A program made the position numbers and the translations under genes. From the NCBI GenBank assembly GCA_920105625.2, contig OV050031.1, positions 131,642,514 through 131,706,513 on the forward strand: a stretch of 64,000 bases of DNA, written 5' to 3'. Source of the DNA: Clusia tigrina (taxonomy: Eukaryota; Arthropoda; Insecta; Diptera; Clusiidae). Under the pieces are notes generated by a model. It was not told where the DNA came from and ran no database searches. It saw only the letters and a list, made by a program, of their open reading frames with translations. The number at the start of each line of letters is the position of its first letter. Positions within the stretch are counted from its first letter, which is position 1. Below are positions 30,791 through 41,232 of the stretch, in pieces.

Positions 30791-32486
30791 TAAGCGAAGA
30801 CGATCTGTGTCACCCTCGTCAGTAGTGTTTCTATGCATATGCTTTCTAATTGCTCTAGTAGCAGGTGAAGACCCCATTACAAAGTTACCTTTCGGAAGTC
30901 AAACAGGACTCTATTTCGAAAAAATGGGTCTGACTTACTTAACAACAACATATTGGAATATAGTTGTGTATTACAATATGTCCCAATACTGGCTTGAGCG
31001 CAACAACATAATGCAAGGAATAACAACAATGCAGCGAGCGTGTTCACGTATCCAAAGCGGTACAATTAATTGTGAGAAAACTGTGGACCAGTTCCGTACT
31101 AACTAGCAGCTAATCCAACAAGATGATGAGTACTTACAATACGACGAACAAATCCATCGTCAACGGCGAGAGGCTCCATTAGCAATTGTTGGAAGCTTGT
31201 CTAATGAGTTGGTTGGAATTTTGGACTCCAACTATGCTAAAGAAATGTCTGCAACGATAAACGGCATATCCCGCAACGAAGAACATCTTCTGCACCTAAT
31301 TCGAAACCAAACATCGGTAGTTGACTCCACTAGCAATATTTTAAAGAAATCTGACGATCAAATTCAACAACTACTTAAGCAAATAAAATATTGATATAGC
31401 CAGCAGGACAACTTCACAAAATCAGAATCCCAACATGCAATAGCCGAAAAGTTCAATGCGATGTCCGGTCGAGTACTTATGGCTATGCAGGACTACCAAC
31501 GAAATCAAAAGCTCTTTTTAGATGTACTGACGGACACAGTTCATGGACAGCTCAATCCTCTTCTGCTGTATCCGTCTCAGCTGCAACAACAACTGAGAGC
31601 AATCAAAAACCATCTCCCACCAACGTTACAAGTTCCCAGCAAGAATACCATTGAGATCCTTAAACTCATCTCTGTGGAAGCACGCATCACGCCAACTGAG
31701 ATGATTGTGCGTCTTAAGTTACCATTGACTAATCAAGAACCATTCGAATTGTTACATGTGACTCGACTACCTATTTTGGGAGGCACTGGAATTTTCATGT
31801 TGAAAGGGACAATCGAGTATATAGTCACTACTCTACATCGAGACAAATATTATTCGTTATCAGCAGGAGAATTGTCAACATGCACTGCATTCAATTCTAA
31901 TATGCATATATGCAAGCAATTGCATCCAACACATCGCATTACATCAACCAATCGACTATGTGAGATGGAAATATTATGTCAAACTCCAAACCCAAAAAGC
32001 TGCAAGGTTCATCGCACACACGACTCACCTCAATGGATTCCATTACTTACAGAAAACTCATGGATCTACATCGCACAGCCAGCTCGTACAATCAGCTTCA
32101 TCTGCGGTTCAGACATCCTTACAGAATAACTGGAGGCAATAGGAACCTTAACCTTGAGACAAGGATGCACCATTAGAGATGAGTAAATAACCATAATGGC
32201 ACATCGGACATATGTTTCAAAGGTCACCAGCACGATCATATCCAAAGTGAATCTAACTGAGTTGATCGCAGATTATATGAAGGCTGCAACACACTCATTA
32301 GAACAACAGTGCAACCTGACGGACGATATTCAAGTACTACATGAACATGTGCAACAATTGCAAAACAATGAGCAAATGGATCTACCGCTTAAGAGCCGAG
32401 AAGTCCATCAGCTCAGCATCGGATATATCAGTTTGCTCATCACATTGATCTGTCTTATCTGGATCTCTTACCAGCGATATTCGTAG
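30791..32486 (+). pseudogene. env: Element D env-like glycoprotein (single frame, four stops)
   Basis: It continues in the pol frame. A basic KRRR stretch, a possible furin-type site, precedes a hydrophobic signal-like segment (VVFLCICFLIALVAG). The ectodomain starts near GLYFEKMGLTYLTTTYWN, and a C-terminal transmembrane segment is ISLLITLICLIWI. In-frame stops lie at 31104 (TAG), 31392 (TGA), 32127 (TAA) and 32184 (TAA); I see no frameshift across 1.7 kb. Env-like proteins of BEL/roo-type elements are thought to be acquired fusion glycoproteins. The role is inferred from layout and membrane segments, not from a full domain match. Confidence 0.7.
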
Positions 32487-32576
32487 CAAAAGAGGCGACG
32501 AGCTCGATTTTCGAGCACGGGTTCGCGCAAACAGCATATAATTCTAAGTTGAGAATATGCTCAACAGTCGGGAGGA

Positions 32577-32966
32577 TGTTTGTACCTGCTCCAACGCAAA
32601 ATTCCAATTAGCAATTCCCATTACCAATGTCCGCTCTTGAACGCTGAATAAGCAGTACACCCGACGAACGAATATACAGCGTGTGAAGCCTCATCAGCAT
32701 TTCCGTACACGTGCGGTCTAAAGTATTAATTTGCCCTAAGTATGCACAAACGCTGGTGCCTTGCACATAATTGCAGACACCACAAATATATTTAATTCTG
32801 TAGCATAATCAAAATTATAATATAAATTCAATCAATTAATAAATAAAAACTGAGATATTCTTTTGAAGTCAACCATTCAACAGTGTTTTCTTTCATCACG
32901 ATCCTTCGGTATTGCACCCAAGGAATCGGCAACCGATTAGTAAACTAACTAATCGGTTGAGAAACA
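32577..32966 (+). repeat. Element D 3' LTR (right end approximate)
   Basis: It starts TGTTTGTACC just after a polypurine tract (GTCGGGAGGA), with AATAAA signals near 32843. It probably ends near the CA at 32965-32966, close after a palindrome, but with no matching 5' LTR end or target duplication this is uncertain. Confidence 0.6.
32930..32959. repeat. 12-bp perfect palindrome near the end of the element D LTR
   Basis: CAACCGATTAGT (32930-32941), a 6-base loop and its exact complement (32948-32959). AATCGG just upstream (32923-32928) can also pair with CCGATT at 32932-32937, so two alternative hairpins are possible. Confidence 0.75.
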
Positions 32967-34199
32967 ATAATAATTATAGAACTAAAACCTTTCAACGAAA
33001 TTAATTGCAATATACTGACAGATCTCATAATGGACATTTCAGAACACATACGAGTAATCTTGGCCAAATTGAATATTATATCTGAATGGAATGTAATATT
33101 GAAATATGCAATAGAATACGAGTATATACAAATACACTTTACTCACCAAAATGTTCAGTTACTGTCAATCGAGCTTTTATATATGAACTTCTCAGCTTCA
33201 AAGCGAATTATAATGATACTAAAATTATATTTGGGAAATCCCAACAATTTGGTAATTTAAAACAAGTAGAAACTTATATACATGTACTTGCTAATAAAAA
33301 GAGTATCCAATACTTGAACAAAGGTGCAAACTATTGCACAAAGTCAGATCGAAGAGAACACTAGAGATTCATTTTGTATCGGCAGTTTCCTCTTTAATGA
33401 ATAATGACTAACTGCACCCTCTAACTCAAACCGAATTTATCTTTGAACCAGAACCAAAATTACGAATTGTTTTAATTATTCCAAAACACTAATCAATTCA
33501 GCCTACAAGTAACTCCTCCATTGTAGTCACTGTGAAGTAGATATAAACGACATCATATAGTGCCCATATATTGGAATCCCACGTCATGCCATCCTTTCAA
33601 ACAAAAATTGAAGCAAAAAATGAAGTAGATGTTCCCAAAATACACAAACTTAACGAACACCAATTTAGCAATAGCACTTATCTTATACAAAACAACAAGA
33701 CTTTCACCTTTGCAAGATTTCGTCACGCCTATTGACGTTCCACCACCAGCGAACTCTCCGGTGCCCAGGCTTTACTCCAAGGGTGAAGAGTTATATTCAC
33801 AACCACACAGCAACAACAACCATCAACACATATTGTAATTTAGAGTAAGCAATATTTTAAAACCATTTATTTAGTTCAATTACTTTTGTTTAAGAATCAA
33901 TTTCTCATATTTTATTTTGATGAATTATATATGGCATATCTAGTGAGAGATAATAGAGAATCAAATTTTTAGCTTGGAAAGTACATTTTTGGAAGTGCGG
34001 CGATTCAAGATGTTTTAGGTTTCTTTTTATTTATTATTGCTGCTCCTCCTTGAGGAGAGACATCGGAATGGATTTTGTTCAAAACAAGTGTAATTTGGTA
34101 TTACTGTGGTCTGGAACATGGCACATGAAAGACGGTGACATAGTCATGTATACAAACTAAGAACTACCTTCAACGCGCAGGTTGAAAGTAGTATTTTAC
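32967..34199. other. Unidentified AT-rich stretch
   Basis: No gene or element is recognised. Short open frames (33030-33260, 33086-33364, 33629-33838) lack clear similarity. 33086-33364 has paired Cys and a retroelement flavour, and 33629-33838 ends in a Pro-rich then Asn/His tail; either could be decayed env or filler. From about 34020 the sequence changes toward the LINE 5' region. Confidence 0.3.
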
Positions 34200-34561
34200 G
34201 ATTCCTGCTCAGTCGTTAAGGCTAGTTAGTAGTCATACTGGCCCATATCGAACGTGAGACCGCTGGATCGCCTACACACTAACGAATTTGTCAGCCCTTC
34301 GGGGAAGTGCCGCAATTATTTTTCAGACCAATGCACGTTCAGTACGGTAATATCTCTGCTGGACTTGAGTCGCTGATTGCCGGGCACGGGAGAAAGAAAA
34401 CTCCCTGTGACAGGGTTCATCAGACCTATTGACCCAAAAAAAACACCCTAAACTCACGGTGGAACAGCTGTGCCACTGAGCTTGCTTGACAGGGTAGAGT
34501 CAATCTTAATAGCGAACTCCGTACGAGATCCGGCAAACCTACGGTGTCAATTAGCTTTACA

Positions 34562-35376
34562 ATGGAGGCACCCGTGGGTGACCAAAACGTAAAAAAAAAA
34601 TTAAGAAAAATATATGGAAAAAGAGAAAAAATGTATATGAAGAATAGACTGCACGCCTTCAAATGTGCAAAATGTGGTTACAAAGAGCCAACAGTATTCA
34701 TTGGTCGAGGGGGCATCTGGTCCCATAAGCAATGAAAGTATGTAACACAACCTATGGGGCCACCCGGGCCCTTGTCCGATAGGCTGGAGGAGATTGATAC
34801 CTCACTTAAACAGCAGTCGATTGGGATGTCTATCTCCTCGGAAAAAGAAAGAAATCTTCTTGAACCTGCTCCAGAGAAGAAGACTCCAAAACATTGGGTT
34901 AAGCTGTCCGGCGCAGTGCGTAAAAGGTTTAAGGCCTTGCTTGCCAGGGGGATATCAGTGAAAACAGCTCGGTACTTGGCAGGATCTATTGCCTGCGCGA
35001 ACGATCTGTAAAAGATCAAGATCGGATAGCTCCACGCCGACATCGAGCTTCAGGCCGACAAAGCGGTTTGTTGTCAGATGAGGAAGGTGGAGAACTTACT
35101 TGGGAGCGAACCTGGTCCCAGAAAGAATGTAGCGGTGGTCTCTCAAAGATTTGGCTCCATCGTATACAAAAAGGCAACCATGTCGAGCTGGTAATTGCTC
35201 TGGACCCCATCTCGTCTGAAAGAGTCGAAAAAGTGGGTAACAATGTCTACTATGGCTTTGACTATGCCCAGCTCAGACCTAGAATGAAGGCGAACAGGAC
35301 AAAACCTGCTGATGTTGATGAAGAGCAACCAACAACAAAGAGTGGTAAGATCCGCAAGGATCGGTCTGGGAAATAA
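34562..35376 (+). pseudogene. LINE X ORF1 remnant
   Basis: Three open pieces: 34562-34735 starting MEAPVGDQNVKKK and containing CAKCGYKEP; 34754-35011 with PKHWVKLSGAVRKRFKAL; 35068-35376 with ECSGGLSKIWLHRIQKG. Highly charged with a lone Cys pair, as in LINE ORF1 RNA-binding proteins. They lie between a LINE-like leader and ORF2 sequence, which is the main support. Stops and frame changes separate them. Confidence 0.5.
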
Positions 35377-35399
35377 TGTCCCAGGCCGCATCACAAACA

Positions 35400-36230
35400 C
35401 AAAACTCTTCTTGGAAGTAGCTTCACTGTCTCCAAATAAAACTCCTCAGGGCTATAGCAGCTTCTTATAGGCTCAGTTCCTTGGTATAACACCATGGACA
35501 TCATAGCCATTCAAGATTCATGAGCCACAAATGGGCGCATAGATGGTCTGTAGACAAAAACATGTAAGTTTATCTATGACAACAATGTTGGCCGACCGAG
35601 GGCATTGGAGGCACCTTCGAAATTAGAAATCTTAGGAGGACTAACTGGTCGATATTTAACTTTTACTTCGAGAAAAATATTGTGGACCTTAGTGAAAAAA
35701 TCAGTAGCTCTCAGGAACTAGATCTTGAAGTTAACAAATTAAACAATATAATAATTGAGGCTTTTGAAAATAGTTGCAATCTAGTTGTGAAGAAATTTCT
35801 GGGGACGTACCCTGGTGGAGTGGGGAGGCTTGCATACCTTGGCTAGGGTGGATTTTATACCGAAACCAGGCAAAAAAGCGGACCACATGAAAAAAGCTTA
35901 TCGGCCAATTAGCCTAACTTCATTCCTGCTAAAAGTTTTGGAAAAAATTATCGATCACTATATCAGGGAAACTTATCTTAAAGACTGGCCTCTTCATATT
36001 GAACAATATGCTTACCAATCAGGCAAATCGACTGAGACAGCCATACATAGCTTAACGAGAACAATTGGAAATGCGTTTGAAGGTAAAGAAATAGCTCTCT
36101 GTACATCGGTTGACATTACGGGGGCTTTTAACAATGCTACTTTCAGATCAATTGAGGAGGGGATGAATAGGCAAGTTTAACTCTACCATAACAGATCGAA
36201 TGCTGCTAGAATTTGACATTACGCAAAACC
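35400..36230 (+). pseudogene. LINE X ORF2 remnant (linker and RT start)
   Basis: Near 35620-35800 one frame reads FEIRNLRRTNWSIFNFYFEK, the linker between endonuclease and RT in this LINE group. After a small gap, 35815-36180 encodes RT motifs VDFIPKPGK, YRPISLTSFLLKVLEKI, and CTSVDITGAFNNATF, which holds the first RT Asp. The YxDD active site and everything after it are missing. Confidence 0.7.
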
Positions 36231-36250
36231 GGTGTCAGGAGAGAGGACAA

Positions 36251-36789
36251 GACAACTATTGTTATAATAATATCAGAAATAAAGTGGAATTGTAACCGAA
36301 AGGATTCTTGTATGTTTTTTTGTTAAACTCTTCGACAGTTAACGTAAGTGGCGCAGTCGTGTGGTAGGCGGCGACGGTTTTTTTGTGTTTTAAATATACT
36401 CTACCAGTGTGAAGTGAAATATTCTTAAACAAAACTATATATGGATATATAAAAAAAATTGGCCTGCATAGGTAGCGGAACATCGTGTTGTTGCCCGAAT
36501 TGGGGTTTGGCTAAGATGGCGATTTCCCTTTGTAATTGTTGTTGTTGAGCTTGGTTCAAGGACCGTCCTTAGCTCTAGTTGCTTTTCGGCTGAGGTGGCG
36601 ATCTACCCATGCCAAGAATGAGTTGAATGATTGTTGTAATCAAAATGTTTGTTGTAATTGCTGCAGTTGCTGTTGTTGGACGGGGTCACATTTTGAGTAC
36701 GTAACTCGCGGGGGTTATATTATAGTTAAAATATTTTTATGTGATAAGAGTTGAGGCTGCGTGTATGTTCTATTGTAAATTTTTGTTAG
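36251..36789 (+). other. Possible LTR/leader relic between two LINE fragments
   Basis: No gene. TGGCGCAGTCG at about 36350 looks like the PBS of 17.6/gypsy-type elements and is preceded by an AT-rich LTR-like stretch with AATAAA. GTTGTTGT and TGTAATTG repeats follow. Without a partner LTR this stays tentative; the Cys-rich open frame at 36536-36754 is probably a repeat translation. Confidence 0.3.
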
Positions 36790-39366
36790 TTGATAAGTAT
36801 GTGGATGTGGGCTAAAACTTCGTGTCGGCCCCCGGACTGGGAAGCCTATGAGGCTGAACTAAAAATGTATACCACCAAGCAACCAGAACTACGCAACGAG
36901 TCCTGGCAAAATAATTGTAGGGATGTGGAAGAAACATCGGAAGCAGCTAAACTAAGAAGAGTCCTAGCGATGACACTACACAACCTGGGCTACCTAAAAG
37001 GTCCGGGTGATGTGTGGAGCGCGTCGAAAGAGGAATATTTGGCTCTTCTCTTAGATACGCATTTTTCAGGTAGTAGCACGGTGGAGAGTAATTATTCGAC
37101 ATCTAGGGCCAGGCAGTCTGAGATAGGAAATGCGATAGTTACGGTTGAGAAAGTTGAGTGGCTCATTAAAACTATGGTCCACACAAATCTCCGTGTCCGG
37201 ATGGAATTTACCCAGCAGAATTGCAACAATCACGGGACATAATTACTCCCTGGGGTGTGGCTGCAATTCGAACCTGTGTTAATATGGGCTATATTCAGCT
37301 AAGATGGAGAGAAACCAATGTTTTCTTCATACCCAAGGCAGGCCCAAAGCAGGTTCTCTCATTTAAATCCTAAATACTTCAGACCAATCAGTCTCACGTC
37401 TTTCCTCCAAAAAACATTGGATAGTTTGATGAATGCAAACTTACGGGAAGTTATACCAACTGCTAGAATCTCCTCGGCACAACATGCATACACGAAGGGC
37501 AAATCGACAGAGACGGCGTTATACGTACTTATTGGTATAGTGGAAAAAGCCATCCAGCAGAAGGATTTTCCACTGACGGCGTTCATTGACATAGAAGGCG
37601 CTTTTAACAACATAACTGCGAACAGGTCATTTGGCAATTCTGATTAGAGGAGCGATTTGGCAATTGTGATTAGAGGGAGCGCAAAATATCCAAACACTCT
37701 TATGGATATTTTGCGCTCTAGCATGGCCACGCTTACTTGTTGGACGGGAAGAAAGGGATTAGAGTTAAACCCCGATAAAATAGAATTAACCCTCTTTTCC
37801 AAGAAAAATATATCTCCTACGGTCTCCCCGCAAACATAGAAAGGTGTGGGAATTCCGATGAAGGAGACAGTCAAATATTTTGGTCTGGTACTAGATAGGA
37901 AACTTACCTGGAAACCCAATATTAAAGAAAATGTTAGAAAGGCCAATATTCCTTTGTACACATGTAAAAAAGCGGTCGGAAGCAGTTGGGGGTTATCCCC
38001 ACGAATTATGCACTGGCTGTACATTTCGGTGTTTAGACCTATAATGCTATAAGGAATTCTGGTATGGTGACCAGTCACTCAGAAACAAAGCTATTTGAAG
38101 CTTCTGAGCAAGGTCCAAAGAACGGACTTTCTGTGCATTTTTGGTGCTTCAACTACCACTCCAACTAAAATATTAGAAGTGATATTCAACCTACCTGCAT
38201 TAGAGCTGGTAGGGAAACAAATGGCTGCCGCGTCAGGACTACGGCTGCAATATGCGGCGTTATGGCATAATCGGCAGATTGGTCCCTCGACTATCGTGCA
38301 TACCTGGAGTAGTTTTACATATTGACCTCTCTATATCTAATCTCAACTTCGATAGGCACTTCCAGACATATATTCCGTCTAGAAGAGAGTGGCAAACACC
38401 AATGCCATGGAGAAGGGGGGAACTTAATTTCTACACTGACGGATCCAAACTTGACGATAGAGTCGGTTTTGGAGTTTTCTCAAAAGAACTGGAACTGGAG
38501 TTTCCCTTCCGTTTCCCCAACCACTGCTGTGTTTATCAAGCAGTAGTCCTAGCCATAAACGAGGTAGCCGTCTACTTAAATACACATTCCGTAACAAGTA
38601 AGTATATTATAAATATCTACTCGAATAGCGGCGGCCATCAAGTCAATGAACTCGGTGGTACTGAAATCGATAGTTGATCAGGACTGCCGGGCAGCCCTAT
38701 CCCAGAACCATTTTCAGGGTGAGCCTTATATGGGTTCCGGGACATAGGGACATTGGGAGGAACTGTAGGGCTGAAGAATTAGCCAGACGGGGCACCAACC
38801 TTTCTTTTTGCAAGGACAGATGCGAGGTTGGAATAACAATTACCACCTGTAAACTGATGCTGAAGGATAGGGTTGTGCGTGAGGCCAATTGGTCTTGGGC
38901 ACACAAGGGTACTTGCTTAACGGGCCGGAGCTTAATGTGGCCGGAGCTTAATAGAAGGGAATCTAGAGACTTGCTTGCCCTGTCGAGAGAAGATATATCT
39001 AAGTTCGTGGCTTGTATAACTGGTCATTGGCTATTCGGCAGGCATGCTCTCAGGCTGGAAGTATTATCCCATGAATACTGCAGAAGCTGTGGGGATGAGG
39101 AGGAGGAGGAGACCGTAGAAAATCTCTTTTGTAGGTGCCACGCTCTGACTGGAAGCAGAGCGGGCTCTTTAGGCAAATACGCTTTTAACTCTCTTACAGA
39201 AGTGTCTGGCGCGAAGGTCAAACAAATCCTACGCTTTATTAGGGCTTCGAAATGGTTCGACGAGTAAATTCAGAGGTTCGTTGTTACGCGGTGGTATCAC
39301 AATGGACCCATGCTGGTCTGATTGAGCTGGTCCGTGGACCGGCTGCCACGATAACCTAACCTAAAC
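36790..39366 (+). mobile_element. LINE fragment Y (RT to 3' end)
   Basis: It starts in the endonuclease-RT linker and runs through RT, RNase H and the Cys/His tail to a 3' UTR that ends in AACCTAACCTAAAC (to about 39366), a telomere-like tail seen in several LOA-type insect LINEs. RT overlaps functionally with LINE X but the sequences differ, so this is another family. Confidence 0.75.
36830..39267 (+). pseudogene. LINE Y ORF2 remnant: RT, RNase H, Cys/His tail
   Basis: Pieces in order: SCRPPDWEAYEAELK and a region ending PDGIYPAELQ in another frame (about 36830-37250); RT with RPISLTSFLQKTLDSLM, YTKGKSTETALYVLI and AFIDIEGAFNNIT (37318-37647); a deletion of the active-site region; KYFGLVLDRKLTW (37846-38052); RNase H with FYTDGSKLDDRVGFGVFS (38252-38677) and VSLIWVPGHRDIGRN (38674 on); and the tail CRSCGDEEEEETVENLFCRC. 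The stop is at 39265-39267. At least six frame changes or stops; not functional. Confidence 0.8.
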
Positions 39367-39440
39367 ATGTGGATGTGTTATTGAAAATATGTAGTTCAGA
39401 ACATTATGCAATTCATAAATGAAATAAATTTGTTTGTATA

Positions 39441-39611
39441 TGTTATATAGTGTCACTTTAACATAACGTATCATAACAATAACATCATGATAACATTGAC
39501 ATTATTAACATTGCTCCAGCCAAAAGCTTTATTTACATTTCTTTATATCAACCAAGTTGTTACTATAATAAATTAGTCGTTAACCGAACTCCGAGTGTTT
39601 AATACATTACA
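39441..39611 (+). repeat. Mag-like element 5' LTR
   Basis: 171 bp. It contains a 14-base stretch (around TTATTAACATTGC) absent from the 3' LTR. Confidence 0.85.
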
Positions 39612-39632
39612 TTGGCGACGAGGATGGGATCA
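39612..39632 (+). promoter_or_regulatory. Mag-like element primer-binding site
   Basis: TTGGCGACGAGGATGGGATC follows the LTR end directly, the expected PBS position. I do not assign the tRNA. Confidence 0.6.
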
Positions 39633-40045
39633 AGTATAATTACTGCTGAACGTGTGAACAGTTACATACATATGTACATACATACATATACATATACATA
39701 AATAATAAAATAAATTGTGTATGAACAAATAATTACAAAGAGTAAATACTCTAGTTCGGCGTTGCAAGCGTTGAGAAGACATACATAGTATTTCTCAACA
39801 AAATGAAAATCCAGACTTTACAACATACATAGTTCAAGCGGTTACAGACATCAAACAATATACATACATACTTATATATTACAAAGTGTGTGACCAAAGT
39901 ATACATACAGACATATAACATTACTGCATACAAACACTACCGGTCAGTTCAAAATTATAATTGTGCTCCAATGACAAAAAAAACTTTAAGAAAAAAAATT
40001 TCTATATAAATACCATCTAAATAAGACCAACAATACATAAAACAG

Positions 40046-40615
40046 TTGTGCAGCAAAGAACAATCAAGTAAAAAAAAAAAAAAAAAAAAAAACAGGGCAA
40101 CTGCAAATGTGCAGAGCGGTACTGTTACCATATATCAACCGAACAGCGTTCCTCAATTCTCCCCCCGAGACGAGGCATGGCTTTTATGGAAAGAGAGACT
40201 GGAGATACATTTGGTTGATATAAACTGTACGGAAGAGAATGCAAAAAAATCGACACTCTTAAAAGCTATTGGTCCTATTCCGTACGAGACACTGCATAAT
40301 TTATGCAGTCCAGCTTCTCCTGTATCAAAAACTTACAAAGAGCTTTGGGAACTTCTCAAAATGCATTATACTCCACCTACTATAGTCTTTCGTGAACGTA
40401 AGAACTTTCATTTGGCAACACAGAGTACAGATGAGTCCGTTTCTGAGTGGCATGCAAGGGTCAAAAAGCTTGCGCTCTCTTGTAAATTCGGTGAGAATTT
40501 GGCAGCATTTGTGCTAGATCGTTTCATCATGGGTATAAACAGCAAAATTTTTGAACGACTATGTGAAGAGGATGCGCGAATTATAATATATGAAGCACAG
40601 CGAAAGTCGTTATAA
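40046..40615 (+). pseudogene. gag: Mag-like gag (no clear start)
   Basis: An open frame after the 23-base A run at 40070-40092, which encodes poly-Lys when read in frame and probably moved the frame away from the true ATG. Gag features include SPRDEAWLLWKERLEIHL, YETLHNLCSPASP, TYKELWELLKMHYTPP and SEWHARVKKLALSCKFG, all usual for Mag-type capsid. It ends at TAA 40613-40615, which overlaps the ATG of the next open frame (TAATG). Confidence 0.8.
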
Positions 40616-41232
40616 TGGAGATGAAGCTTTTAACGAAAATTGAAGGTGATATGCAAATTGGCTACGTTAACAACAAAAAAAACTACAAAAATAGAGGATA
40701 CCAGAATCAAAACAGAAACTACAACAATGACTACAAGCAAAAGAGTCAACCTGATGAAAACAAAACAACATACAACAAGTCAACAAGATCCAACAACGAC
40801 TGTATACACTGTGGTTGGCGAAACCATTTATCTAGAGACTGTCGGTATAAGGAGACCAAGTGTCACTACTGTGGAAAAATTGGACATTTACAAACAGTTT
40901 GTAATAAAAAGGAAAAAGCTGTAAATTATTTATCGGAATCAGATTCCAATAGTGAGAATTTAGACAAAAACAATCCTAATGATGTCTCTATTTACAGTGT
41001 TTCACATAACAGTGGTGTCGATTCAACGAAGCTTTACAGTGTTTCCATTAAGATAAATGGATTTCCAGTTAAGGTAATTTGTGACTCTGGGGCTCCGTGC
41101 AGTTTGGTGTCGAAGTCATTCTTTGAAAAATATGGTAAAAATGCAAGTCTTAATTCTTGTCAAGATCATTTTGTTGATTATAATAGAAATAGAATCCAGA
41201 TATTAGGAGAATACTATGAAGAGGTGGAATGA
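40615..41232 (+). CDS. Mag-like nucleocapsid-protease frame
   Basis: It starts with ATG at 40615, overlapping the gag stop, and ends at TGA 41230-41232. Two zinc knuckles, CIHCGWRNHLSRDC and CHYCGKIGHLQTVC, are followed by an acidic linker and the aspartic protease site VICDSGAPCSLVSKSF. The downstream pol frame (41260 on) is the same frame, so the TGA is a single in-frame stop. The TAATG overlap may be a true stop-restart signal or a by-product of a frameshift between gag and nucleocapsid. Confidence 0.75.
   Translation: MEMKLLTKIEGDMQIGYVNNKKNYKNRGYQNQNRNYNNDYKQKSQPDENKTTYNKSTRSNNDCIHCGWRNHLSRDCRYKETKCHYCGKIGHLQTVCNKKEKAVNYLSESDSNSENLDKNNPNDVSIYSVSHNSGVDSTKLYSVSIKINGFPVKVICDSGAPCSLVSKSFFEKYGKNASLNSCQDHFVDYNRNRIQILGEYYEEVE

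Larger units (their letters stand above)
28504..32966 (+). mobile_element. Element D: BEL/Pao element with env, 5' deleted
   Basis: The left end is only the first ~35 bases of an LTR (TGTTTGTCTCTGCTCC), matching the 3' LTR start at 32577 (TGTTTGTACCTGCTCC). The sequence then jumps into the protease gene, so the rest of the 5' LTR, the PBS and nearly all of gag are lost. Protease, RT, RNase H, integrase and env pieces follow. RT/RNase H and RNase H/integrase carry further deletions. A pol joined in frame to env recalls roo. The right end is uncertain because no target duplication was found. Confidence 0.75.
34200..36250 (+). mobile_element. LINE fragment X (5' region, ORF1 and part of ORF2, degraded)
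   Basis: A 5' UTR-like GC-richer segment (34200-34560) leads to ORF1 remnants and then ORF2 linker and RT pieces. RT similarity (FIPKPGK, YRPISLTSFLLKVLEKIID) marks it as a LINE of the same broad group as 1-878 and 36790-39366. It is truncated in RT near 36230. Confidence 0.65.

Noticed and set aside
33030..33838. Decayed errantivirus env between element D and LINE X
   Set aside because: Some Cys spacing and a Pro-rich tail are suggestive, but there is no membrane anchor, LTR or linked pol, so the evidence is too weak to call.
36536..36754. Cys-rich small protein (NCCSCCCW)
   Set aside because: It arises from TGT/TTG repeats; there is no signal peptide or conserved spacing to support a secreted Cys-rich protein.
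40046..40120. Lys-rich N-terminus as a nuclear localisation signal in Mag-like Gag
   Set aside because: The Lys run is the translation of a 23-base A homopolymer and no ATG precedes it in frame.
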